NCBI RefSeq assembly: GCF_003390375.1
Contig: NZ_QUOT01000001.1
Location: forward strand, 3,906,001 to 3,970,000
From: Thalassotalea euphylliae
Lineage (GTDB): Bacteria; Pseudomonadota; Gammaproteobacteria; Enterobacterales; Alteromonadaceae
Direction of reading: 5' to 3'
DNA: 64,000 bases
The translations under genes were made by a program, and so were the position numbers. How positions within the stretch are numbered: the first letter of the stretch is position 1; each line of letters starts with the position of its first letter. The notes below the pieces were generated by a model. The model saw nothing but the letters and a program-made list of their open reading frames with translations, did no database searches and was not told where the DNA came from. This document shows, piece by piece, positions 1-7,463 of the stretch.

Positions 1-437
1 TGTTGAAAATCTCTGACTAGCTTTTCAACCACGTTGGGTATGTCTGCTTCAACGCGTGCGTAGACTAAATTTTTGCCTTGCGCGGGTAGTGATGCCCAGA
101 CCTTAGGCGCGGACTCTTGCATCACATCATTGATGATTTTTCTCAGCACTTGCTTGAGGCGTCGCTCTATTGCTTGGCTGATTTTATCTGGCTCTAGACG
201 AGAAACTAGGTCTTCAACACTCAATAACTTACCAAGTAGTAAGTCTACCGATATTTCCGCCATTTCTTTGCGTTTTTGGGGGATGAGGCCTTGCCAGCCA
301 AGATAAGGTGCTTTGATGCCGACAAATTGAATGGGGTAAAACATCATTTTGACGGCGAGATAATTTGTAAGCCAACCAACAATCGCACTGACAATAGGGA
401 TTAATAAAAGTAATTGGTGCTCAATGATCCATTCCAT
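1..437 (-). CDS. DUF445 family membrane protein (N-terminal part)
   Basis: Partial gene running off the left edge; about 145 codons are visible from an ATG at 437. The reverse-strand reading begins MEWIIEHQLLLLIPIVSAI, a hydrophobic membrane segment, followed by GWLTNYLAVKMMFYPIQF and LGWQGLIPQKRKEMA, the hallmark start of DUF445 (YheB-like) membrane proteins. A basic, helical region follows (residues about 60-145). Its function is not established; DUF445 proteins are membrane-anchored with long helical domains. There is no strong ribosome site. It is transcribed divergently from the patatin gene. Confidence 0.8.
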   Translation of the reverse strand, partial: MEWIIEHQLLLLIPIVSAIVGWLTNYLAVKMMFYPIQFVGIKAPYLGWQGLIPQKRKEMAEISVDLLLGKLLSVEDLVSRLEPDKISQAIERRLKQVLRKIINDVMQESAPKVWASLPAQGKNLVYARVEADIPNVVEKLVRDFQ

Positions 438-860
438 GCTTAAGTGCTGTACATCCTGACTCTGCGACTGCAAACATATTTAAAATACAAAGTAATACAT
501 AACCACTTCAACCGTGAAGTGTCAACGAAAAATATATTATATCCACTATTAGTATTGCAATTAAGGTAGGTTAATTTTATTCAACCATGATTTAAATCAA
601 TAAAAAACAACAGATTAAAAATAACTTTTCATAAAACAGTCGTTACATGCGAGTTTGATTAAGAGATTAAGTTAATTTAATGTTAATGGCTGATTTTTAA
701 GCTTATTTATGTCTTATTAATGGTATAAATAAGATTTATTTGTTTCAGTTACACACACGAAAGCCCTGATTACGCAGTAAAAATAACCAATATTAGGTGG
801 TTATTTCTAGAAAATTCGCGTTTACTTCGGGGTAACTAACAAGCGGATGAGCGATATCGA
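438..860. other. AT-rich divergent intergenic region
   Basis: A 423-base AT-rich stretch between the divergent DUF445 and patatin genes, without a credible coding frame. It should carry both promoters. The only motif I can name is the FNR-like palindrome at 587-600, listed separately. Confidence 0.6.
587..600. promoter_or_regulatory. Possible FNR/EtrA-type operator
   Basis: ATGATTTAAATCAA matches the FNR consensus TTGATnnnnATCAA at all but the first base. It lies between divergent genes, about 150 bases from the DUF445 start and 260 from the patatin start. AT-rich DNA yields such palindromes by chance, so this is a motif match only. Confidence 0.3.
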
Positions 861-2357
861 ATGAGTATTATGGCTAATAGAAAGTTAAACGAAGTTGAAG
901 TTGCCATTGGAAACGCTAAAACCTACCAAGAATATAAAGAGGCCAGCCTAGAGCATGATAGGCTATCTGGGGCTGATGAGTGGCGCGCAGAAGAAACGTG
1001 TAAGCTTTACGATTACAGCTTGATTCGCAAACGTGTTAATCGTATTCGTGATGCGAAAGCAAAAAAAGACTCAGCGGGATTAATGTTTATTTTGCATGAA
1101 GGTATTCATGGAAATTTAGGCAACATTGCCAACCCTGAGCTTAATCGCTTTGCGCGCATTGGCACTAAAGTCTTGATTGAAGAGTTTTTGGATGAAGTGT
1201 GCTCTGCGATGGAGTTTATTTTTAATGCCAAAGATGAAGAAGTCGACTTCTACGATAAACTGGCATTTTTTGAAGAAACCGCCCATGCCTACGGCCAAAG
1301 CTGCTTAATGTTAAGTGGTGGCGCTAGCTTAGGCTTCTTTCATGTCGGCGTTATTCGCACGCTAACTGAACACAATTTAATGCCCAATGTAATATCGGGT
1401 GCTAGTGCGGGTTCCATTATGGCGTCACTTATCGCCACACGTACCGATGAAGAACTACTCGATATTTTGACCTCAGAATCCATTTACGAGCGCTTTCATC
1501 AATGGGGGGTATGGCAGGGCTTTTTAAAAGATTCGCTGTTTGACAGTACGAATTTAGAAAATGCGTTAATTGAATTATTCGATTTAACCACGTTCGAAGA
1601 AGCTTATTTGAAAACCGGGCGTCATGTAAGCGTGACGGTTTCGCCTGCTGACTTGCATCAATATTCACGCTTGTTAAATGCTCGCACGTCTCCCAATGCG
1701 ATTATCACGCAGGCGGTGCGTGCTTCTTGTGCCGTACCGTTTTTATTCTCACCAGTGCAATTAAAAGCAAAAAATCGCGCGGGTGAAATAGTGCCTTATA
1801 TCCCTAATCGCAAGTTTGCCGATGGCTCCGTAATGGCAGATATGCCCTTTAATCGCTTAGCTCGTTTGTACGGTGTGAACCACAGTATTGTAAGCCAAAT
1901 TAACCCACTAGCAGTGCCATTCTTACCGCGCACTAAGCAACATAGTACGGGTATTTTTGCGGTGACTAAGCGCCATGTTGCGAATATGGTTAAAACCAAT
2001 AGTATTTATGCCTGTGACGTGGTTGAAAACATGGTTTCAGGTCGTACCGCTAAAATGGCAATCCACAAGGTGAGATCGGTTGTAGAGCAGCAGTACGTTG
2101 GTGATATTAATATCTTACCAGGTCGTAAAATTGCCAACTTAAAACACTTGTTGATGAACCCAACCGTGGAAAGCATAGATGCACTTACTCATATGGCAGA
2201 ACGCGCGACATGGCGGCAATTGTCATTAATTGAGCGCAGCACACGGATCAGCAAAACATTTAGAGGCTACCTAAACCAATTAAGAGAGCAGGAAAAGCTG
2301 CGCTTGCATTGGAGTCATCAAGGCGGTGAAAGGCCAAGCATGCCGCCACAGGCTTAA
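861..2357 (+). CDS. DUF3336/patatin-like phospholipase
   Basis: A 498-residue predicted lipid acyl hydrolase. Residues 1-145 are the helical DUF3336 domain found ahead of patatin domains in bacterial and fungal lipases. The patatin domain starts near residue 150 with the oxyanion-hole motif GGASLG (153-158). The nucleophile elbow is GASAG with Ser182, and the dyad Asp is Asp321 in DGSVM. No signal peptide is visible, so it is probably cytoplasmic or membrane-peripheral. Substrate is unknown; phospholipid or triacylglycerol is typical. A second in-frame ATG nine bases downstream is also possible. It appears monocistronic. Confidence 0.88.
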   Translation: MSIMANRKLNEVEVAIGNAKTYQEYKEASLEHDRLSGADEWRAEETCKLYDYSLIRKRVNRIRDAKAKKDSAGLMFILHEGIHGNLGNIANPELNRFARIGTKVLIEEFLDEVCSAMEFIFNAKDEEVDFYDKLAFFEETAHAYGQSCLMLSGGASLGFFHVGVIRTLTEHNLMPNVISGASAGSIMASLIATRTDEELLDILTSESIYERFHQWGVWQGFLKDSLFDSTNLENALIELFDLTTFEEAYLKTGRHVSVTVSPADLHQYSRLLNARTSPNAIITQAVRASCAVPFLFSPVQLKAKNRAGEIVPYIPNRKFADGSVMADMPFNRLARLYGVNHSIVSQINPLAVPFLPRTKQHSTGIFAVTKRHVANMVKTNSIYACDVVENMVSGRTAKMAIHKVRSVVEQQYVGDINILPGRKIANLKHLLMNPTVESIDALTHMAERATWRQLSLIERSTRISKTFRGYLNQLREQEKLRLHWSHQGGERPSMPPQA

Positions 2358-2378
2358 TGTAGCTGCGTCTTAACTTGA

Positions 2379-2420
2379 ACTGTCAGATTTGATTAATCGG
2401 GCTCAATTAAATCTGACAGT
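2379..2420. terminator. Long inverted repeat after the patatin gene
   Basis: Twelve perfect base pairs (ACTGTCAGATTT and its complement), extending to about 16 with a G-T wobble, around a 10-base loop. It lies 22 bases after the patatin stop. No clear T-run follows on either strand, so it may be a weak terminator or an mRNA 3'-end stabiliser. Confidence 0.5.
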
Positions 2421-2559
2421 CACATTTTCTGTCTGCAGCTGATGGTGGGAACGAGGCGTTACGTTGTAAGTATGAGTTGGCTAAAATTGCCGAGAAAAAG
2501 TGAGTTCCAGCCAACTGTCACACGTTTAACTTTAACTCATATGCGTTGCTTGCTGAATG

Positions 2560-3144
2560 TTACTCCGCTTTATGGAAATGTTGTTCTGCATAATCCGTTG
2601 TAATTTTGATGCCTTTTTCCATTTTTACAATGATCGCTTTATTAGCAAGTACAGTAAAGTCTTCTAACTTAACCTCAACACTCCCTTCAGCAACAGAAGC
2701 CAATTCATTTTCCCATATTGACTCAGTTGAAACGGTTAAAGGAACGCTTTTAGGAACAAAGATCTCAACATTATTGCGATATATTTGAATACTTTCATTT
2801 AGCGGAGCTTCCATTTCTTTTGCAGAGATAGAAATATCTGAGGCAATTGACGCAGATGTTAAGAACAAGCCACTTCCTAACGTTACAATAAGTGATAAGA
2901 GCGCTGTACCTTTCGCTTTGAAGTAGCTTTTGGTTTTTTCTGATTCTGAGTGAAATAGTTCACTTAGCTTTATCTCTAAACATGACGCCAACGCTTTTAT
3001 TGTTTCAGGAGATCCAGTCCCATTATTTTCAACTCTTTGAATCGTTCTTAAACTCAAGGCACTTGCATCAGCCAAATGTTGCTGGCTTCAAGCTCTAGCT
3101 TTTCTCTCTTTTACAACTTTTTCAGAGTTAATCTTCATTTCCAT
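2560..3144 (-). pseudogene. XRE-family membrane-anchored regulator, broken by TGA
   Basis: Reading from ATG at 3144 (ATG 3138 also in frame) gives MEMKINSEKVVKERKARA, then TGA at 3088-3090, then SQQHLADASALSLRTIQRVE and an uninterrupted frame to 2560. The stop falls where XRE/HTH_3 proteins usually carry Trp (RAWSQQxLA), so a single TGG-to-TGA change explains it. Intact, the protein would have about 194 residues: an N-terminal helix-turn-helix, one membrane segment (TALLSLIVTLGSGLFLTSAS) and an outer domain of about 90 residues. Restart at TTG 3075 would give 171 residues without HTH helix 1. The rest of the frame is undamaged, so the mutation is recent or the truncated form is used. No readthrough signal is visible. 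Confidence 0.7.
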
Positions 3145-3722
3145 TTTTTATTTCTCTCAAGAAAAGATTTGAGCTTTATCTTGTTAAGAAATTCCTATTT
3201 TGTATACGACACTGTTACGTCACCTTTACGTCAGGCGACTGCAATTGGGCATTAATGCCAAACCTTCTATAAAGATAGAGCAGTATATTATGTAGACGTT
3301 TCAGTAATGTCCATCTGCTGATAACTATGGGATAAAACCTCAGAACTACCTTTATCGGGAAATTATTGAGGCTAAATAGTGGTATTTAGCAATATGGTTG
3401 AAACTTTAGGTTAAAGTCTATTTTACTGACTAGCAGTCACCTTTGGAAAAGGCTAAAACTTAAGTGGGATCTGGACTTCTACAAATAAAAAAGAGGGGGA
3501 TATTGGGCAATATTGCACTTGCTGATTAGCACAATATTTCAGTAAATTAATGCTGATTTACCCAAAACTGCACCCCATTGGCATTGAATGGTGACACTGT
3601 GAATGACCATAAATTTGCCATAATCGCTTGATTTTTGATCTAGTTACACAACTTACGGTAATACATAGCTGCAGAACAAGTTTCGTTAGCATTTACTAAG
3701 CTTTCAAATAGTAATGTGTTTA
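3145..3722. other. Intergenic region without recognised genes
   Basis: A 578-base stretch upstream of the broken regulator and downstream of the phasin genes. It has no credible frame and no RNA gene I can recognise. A modest hairpin (AATATTG at 3509-3515 with CAATATT at 3532-3538) is the only structure seen. The regulator's promoter should lie at its left end. Confidence 0.5.
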
Positions 3723-4280
3723 CTATTCGGTAACCGGTTTAGCTTTTGCAGTTGAAGCTCGCGTTGTTCTTTTGATTGTTGTCGCTTTTTTCGCAGTAGC
3801 TGGCTTTCTCGCGGTTGTTTTACGCGGAGTTGCTTTTGCAGCAGGTTCTGCATCAGATTTTGTCGCAGCTTCTTTTTTTGCTGTCGCAGGCGTTGCTTTT
3901 GCAGTTGCTGCTTTAGCTGTTGTTTTCGATGTAGCGGTGACTTCTGCTAAACGAGCGTCGACCAGTTTAGTGATCGCTTCAGTCAAGGCATCAACTTTTG
4001 CTTCTAACTTAGCAAGTTTTGCATCAGCATCAGAATCAATACCTAGCTTGCTTTTTAAGCTCGCAAATTTCTCGTCAAGCTGGCTGTTGCTCTTAACTTT
4101 CTCTTTTAGATCCGATTCGATTTTTTCGCCGCTTTCAATCAAGTCGTTTACAAACTTGTTGGTGTCGTCCAAGGTTACTGCCACTTTGTTGGAAATATAC
4201 TCCCAGCCTTTGGCGTAACCGCCAACGGTAGCGTAAAGCGCTTGACGACTCGCTTTTTCTAAATCCTTTATTTTGCTCAT
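3723..4280 (-). CDS. Phasin family protein with lysine/alanine-rich tail
   Basis: A 185-residue protein. Residues 1-110 form the helical phasin domain (ASRQALYATVGGYAKGWEY then amphipathic coiled coil) that coats polyhydroxyalkanoate granules. Residues 115-185 are a basic, low-complexity tail rich in Ala, Lys and Thr (TARKPATAKKATT). This resembles the histone-H1-like DNA-binding tail of Pseudomonas PhaF, which links granules to the nucleoid. It has a good AGGAG ribosome site and lies 57 bases downstream of a second phasin gene. No PHA synthase or depolymerase is in the window, so the granule role is inferred. Confidence 0.8.
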   Translation of the reverse strand: MSKIKDLEKASRQALYATVGGYAKGWEYISNKVAVTLDDTNKFVNDLIESGEKIESDLKEKVKSNSQLDEKFASLKSKLGIDSDADAKLAKLEAKVDALTEAITKLVDARLAEVTATSKTTAKAATAKATPATAKKEAATKSDAEPAAKATPRKTTARKPATAKKATTIKRTTRASTAKAKPVTE

Positions 4281-4299
4281 ACTAGACTCCTAAAATGAC

Positions 4300-4329
4300 A
4301 AGAACCGACAGCTTAGGCTGTCAGTTCTT
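4300..4329 (-). terminator. Hairpin between the two phasin genes
   Basis: A 13-base-pair stem with one mismatch (AAGAACTGACAGC on the minus strand) and a 4-base loop, between the stop of the upstream phasin and the ribosome site of the next. The following T-stretch is weak, so it is likely a partial terminator or processing hairpin that sets the ratio of the two phasins. Confidence 0.5.
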
Positions 4330-4337
4330 AAACAAAT

Positions 4338-4703
4338 TTACTTTTCAAGCTTACCTAACGCTTCTGTTAAGGTGTCAATTTTAGCTGAAAGCTCTTCGAT
4401 TTTTTTGTTGGTGTCGTCGTTGTCTAAGCCTAACTTAGCACGTACTTCGCTAACGCGAGTTTCAACGTTTGTTTTAATGTTTTCTTTCTCGCTTTTGTAC
4501 TTTTCTTTAGCGTCCTCTTCTAGCTTCTCACCTTTTTCAACAAGTTCGTTAAACATCTTAGTTGCTTCAGTGTTTAGCTTTTCGTATTGGCCTTGCGCTT
4601 CGTCAAAACCTTTTCCGTATGCACCAATGCCAGCTAACCAGATCTTGCGAGCTAACTCTTCAGCTTGGTTTACTTTATCTTTAATTGTGTCGACTGTTGA
4701 CAT
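4338..4703 (-). CDS. Phasin family protein (PhaI-like)
   Basis: A 121-residue helical protein with the phasin signature ELARKIWLAGIGAYGKGFDEA near the N-terminus, then a long charged amphipathic helix and a C-terminal leucine-zipper-like segment (IEELSAKIDTLTEALGKLE). Its length and lack of a basic tail match PhaI-type phasins, and the neighbour matches the tailed PhaF type. The ribosome site AAGGAG lies just upstream of ATG 4703. It is first in the two-gene unit, whose promoter should lie in 4704-4975. Confidence 0.82.
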   Translation of the reverse strand: MSTVDTIKDKVNQAEELARKIWLAGIGAYGKGFDEAQGQYEKLNTEATKMFNELVEKGEKLEEDAKEKYKSEKENIKTNVETRVSEVRAKLGLDNDDTNKKIEELSAKIDTLTEALGKLEK

Positions 4704-4975
4704 GATTTCTATCTCCTTGGTTGAGTACGATTGAGATAATAAAAAAGTAAATTAGAAAGCGCTGTCTAAAGCGCAAAAAAATGTTGAATAATTTTGGGGT
4801 TTTGTTTTTAAGCTAGTAAAAACAATGGTTTATTGATTTTCCTCAATTACTGCTGAACTCAATAGTGCTTAGTTAATAGATTAGTTAAAAGAATTAACGA
4901 GTTAAATCAAACTGCAATCACTTGATTTGGGGTAGAATGCCGCGATTATCGTATTTAATGTACTTGTGACAAATT

Positions 4976-6133
4976 ATGAAAATATTCTTCGATGAAAATA
5001 TGCCGTTCGCACGTGAGTTCTTTTCTGAGCTTGGCGGCGAGCAACATCAGCTGGTTCCATTTAAAGGCCGCGAGCTAACTGCTCAGCAGTTGATTGATGC
5101 GGATGTGTTGCTTGTTCGCTCGATCACAAAAGTGAATGAGGCATTGCTTGCTGACGCCCAGCAATTAAAGTTTGTGGGTACAGCTACAATTGGCGTTGAC
5201 CATATTGATCAGAAGTACTTAGCTGAGCGCAACATTAAGTTTTCATCGGCACCTGGCTGCAACGCTATTTCTGTAGCGGAATTTGTGATCAGTAGCTTGG
5301 TGGTGCTCGCCGAGCGATACCAATTATCATTATCTGATAAATCAGTTGGCATTGTCGGGGCTGGTAATACCGGTTCTAGGCTTGCTGAAAAGCTTAATGC
5401 TATAGGGATTCACTATAAGTTGTGCGATCCGCTATTGGCGGATGCTGGCGATAATCGCGAGTTTGTCTCATTAGACGAGGCGTTAGCCTGCGATATTGTG
5501 TCACTGCACGTGCCGCTGACTCGCAGTGGCGAACACCCAACCTTTCATTTGCTTGATGAAGCAAAATTGCATGCTTTTAACGAGCAGCAAATTCTGATTA
5601 ACGCTTGTCGTGGTGAGGTGATTGATAACCAAGCGTTATTAGCACTCAAACAGCAAGGCCATGGGCTCACCTTAGTGATGGATGTTTGGGAAGGCGAGCC
5701 AAATGTGTTAACAGAACTTATCCCTTTTGCTGATTTGGCAAGCGCCCATATTGCTGGTTATAGCTTAGAAGGAAAAGCTCGTGGTACACAAATGTTGTAT
5801 CAGGCAGTATGTCAAATGCTAGAAATTGAAGGTAATAAGCAGTTAGCTGACTTTTTACCTAAGCCAAATATTGGCAGTGTAAAATTAAATCCAGATAGAA
5901 AAAGAAATCAGGAATTTGATGAAATATTGCTAAACCAGTTAGTAAAAATGGTATACGATGTCAGACGTGACGATGGCATCTTTCGTCAACAACTCTCTCG
6001 CTTTGGCTTTGACCATATCCGAAAGAATTACCCAGTTCGTCGGGAATTTTCTTCGTTGGCAATTTCAGGCGAAAACAGCTCATTGAATACGCTGGTTCAA
6101 CTGGGCTTTAATAGGCTGGCTGATAACGCCTAA
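4976..6133 (+). CDS. pdxB: Erythronate-4-phosphate dehydrogenase
   Basis: Oxidises 4-phospho-D-erythronate in the DXP-independent pyridoxal phosphate pathway. The 385 residues show the D-2-hydroxyacid dehydrogenase fold: Rossmann motif GIVGAGNTGSRL (125-136) and catalytic residues Arg212 (NACRGE), Glu241 (WEGEP) and His258 (SAHIAGYS), four residues offset from E. coli Arg208/Glu237/His254. The C-terminal 95 residues are the PdxB dimerisation domain. It starts the conserved pdxB-asd-fimV-truA order. The ribosome site is weak. Confidence 0.96.
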   Translation: MKIFFDENMPFAREFFSELGGEQHQLVPFKGRELTAQQLIDADVLLVRSITKVNEALLADAQQLKFVGTATIGVDHIDQKYLAERNIKFSSAPGCNAISVAEFVISSLVVLAERYQLSLSDKSVGIVGAGNTGSRLAEKLNAIGIHYKLCDPLLADAGDNREFVSLDEALACDIVSLHVPLTRSGEHPTFHLLDEAKLHAFNEQQILINACRGEVIDNQALLALKQQGHGLTLVMDVWEGEPNVLTELIPFADLASAHIAGYSLEGKARGTQMLYQAVCQMLEIEGNKQLADFLPKPNIGSVKLNPDRKRNQEFDEILLNQLVKMVYDVRRDDGIFRQQLSRFGFDHIRKNYPVRREFSSLAISGENSSLNTLVQLGFNRLADNA

Positions 6134-6180
6134 AGATTAGTAAAAATAAGATAAACGTAAGATAGAGGAAGAAAAATAGC

Positions 6181-7197
6181 ATGGCGCAAAAATATGATGT
6201 ATGTGTACTTGGTGCAACGGGACTCGTGGGTAAAACCATTATTGAAATTCTTGAACAACGTGACTTTCCCGTAAACAAACTCTATCCACTTGCGAGTGCG
6301 CGCTCTGCTGGTCAGTTTATTGAATTTAACGGTGAAAGCATTGAAGTGCTTGATGCTGACAATTTTGATTGGAGCCAAGCGCAAATTGGTTTCTTCTCAG
6401 CAGGTGGTGCTACGTCAGCAAAATATGCCCCAATGGCAGGCGATGCAGGTTGTATCGTGATTGATAACACGTCAGAATTTCGTTACGAACCAGACATTCC
6501 GTTAGTTGTACCAGAAGTAAACCCTGGTGCACTAGCTGATTACCGCAATCGCAATATTATTGCTAACCCTAACTGTTCAACCATTCAGATGATGGTGGCG
6601 TTAAAACCAATTCAAGACGCTGCCGGTATTGATCGCATCAACGTTTGTACTTATCAATCAGTTTCTGGTGCGGGTAAGGAAGCAATGGATGAGTTAGCTA
6701 AGCAATGTGCTGACTTATTAAGTGGCAAGCCGGTTGAAAGCAAAAGCTTTTCACGTCAAATTGCCTTTAACGTAATCCCACAAATCGATGTATTCCAAGA
6801 TAACGGTTACACCAAAGAAGAAATGAAAATGGTGTGGGAGACTAAAAAGATTTTTGGCGACGAAAATATTTTGGTTAACCCAACGGCTGTACGTGTACCT
6901 GTATTCTATGGCCACGCTGAAGCTATTCACATTGAAACTCGCACACAAACTTCAGCTGAAGAAGTAAAAGCCCTGCTCAGCCAAGCTCCGGGTGTGGTGT
7001 TATGTGAAGACGATCAAGACTTCCCAACGCAAATTGGTGATGCGAGCGGCAAAGACGAGACTTTTGTTGGTCGTATTCGCGAAGATATTAGCCACCCGAA
7101 TGGTATTAACTTATGGGTTGTGGCAGACAATGTGCGCAAAGGGGCGGCAACAAACAGTATTCAAATTGCTGAGCTATTAATTAAAGAATACTTGTAA
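6181..7197 (+). CDS. asd: Aspartate-semialdehyde dehydrogenase
   Basis: NADPH-dependent reduction of aspartyl phosphate, the branch point to lysine/diaminopimelate, threonine and methionine. The 338 residues include the nucleotide-binding GATGLVG (11-17), catalytic Cys132 in NPNCST and catalytic His245 in RVPVFYGHAE. The active-site Cys separates it from the inactive Usg paralogue that occupies this position in E. coli. It is 47 bases after pdxB with an AGAGGAAG ribosome site, and a strong terminator follows. Confidence 0.96.
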   Translation: MAQKYDVCVLGATGLVGKTIIEILEQRDFPVNKLYPLASARSAGQFIEFNGESIEVLDADNFDWSQAQIGFFSAGGATSAKYAPMAGDAGCIVIDNTSEFRYEPDIPLVVPEVNPGALADYRNRNIIANPNCSTIQMMVALKPIQDAAGIDRINVCTYQSVSGAGKEAMDELAKQCADLLSGKPVESKSFSRQIAFNVIPQIDVFQDNGYTKEEMKMVWETKKIFGDENILVNPTAVRVPVFYGHAEAIHIETRTQTSAEEVKALLSQAPGVVLCEDDQDFPTQIGDASGKDETFVGRIREDISHPNGINLWVVADNVRKGAATNSIQIAELLIKEYL

Positions 7198-7229
7198 TAC
7201 ACATTACAAAAATTCGTAAAGAAATAGAA

Positions 7230-7266
7230 GGGTTAGCCGTTAACATTAGCGGTTAACCCTTTTTTT
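7230..7266 (+). terminator. Rho-independent terminator after asd
   Basis: GGGTTAGCCG pairs with CGGTTAACCC (wobbles included) around a short loop, followed by seven T residues. It ends the pdxB-asd unit. Confidence 0.9.
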
Positions 7267-7463
7267 GTTGCCGTTTATTTACGCTGTTCTTGGCAGAAAG
7301 TGATTGAATTCTTGATCAAGGACAGGGTTTTACCGCTTGCTACGCATATCTATTTATCGCTAGCATAGACGATAGCCGAGACTTGGAATAAACTTTGCTT
7401 TGCTCTAGCTGGGTGTAACCGCCAGTTTTTTGGCAATTTATTAGAATAATTAGGAAAGACTTA

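Noticed and set aside
3088..3090. Selenocysteine or programmed readthrough at the TGA in the XRE gene
   Set aside because: No SECIS-like hairpin or slippery site seen, and the position is a conserved Trp, not Cys; a nonsense mutation is simpler.
3772..4218. Open frame opposite the tailed phasin gene
   Set aside because: Val/Ala/Phe-rich product caused by the Lys/Ala-rich codons on the other strand; the phasin is clearly the real gene.
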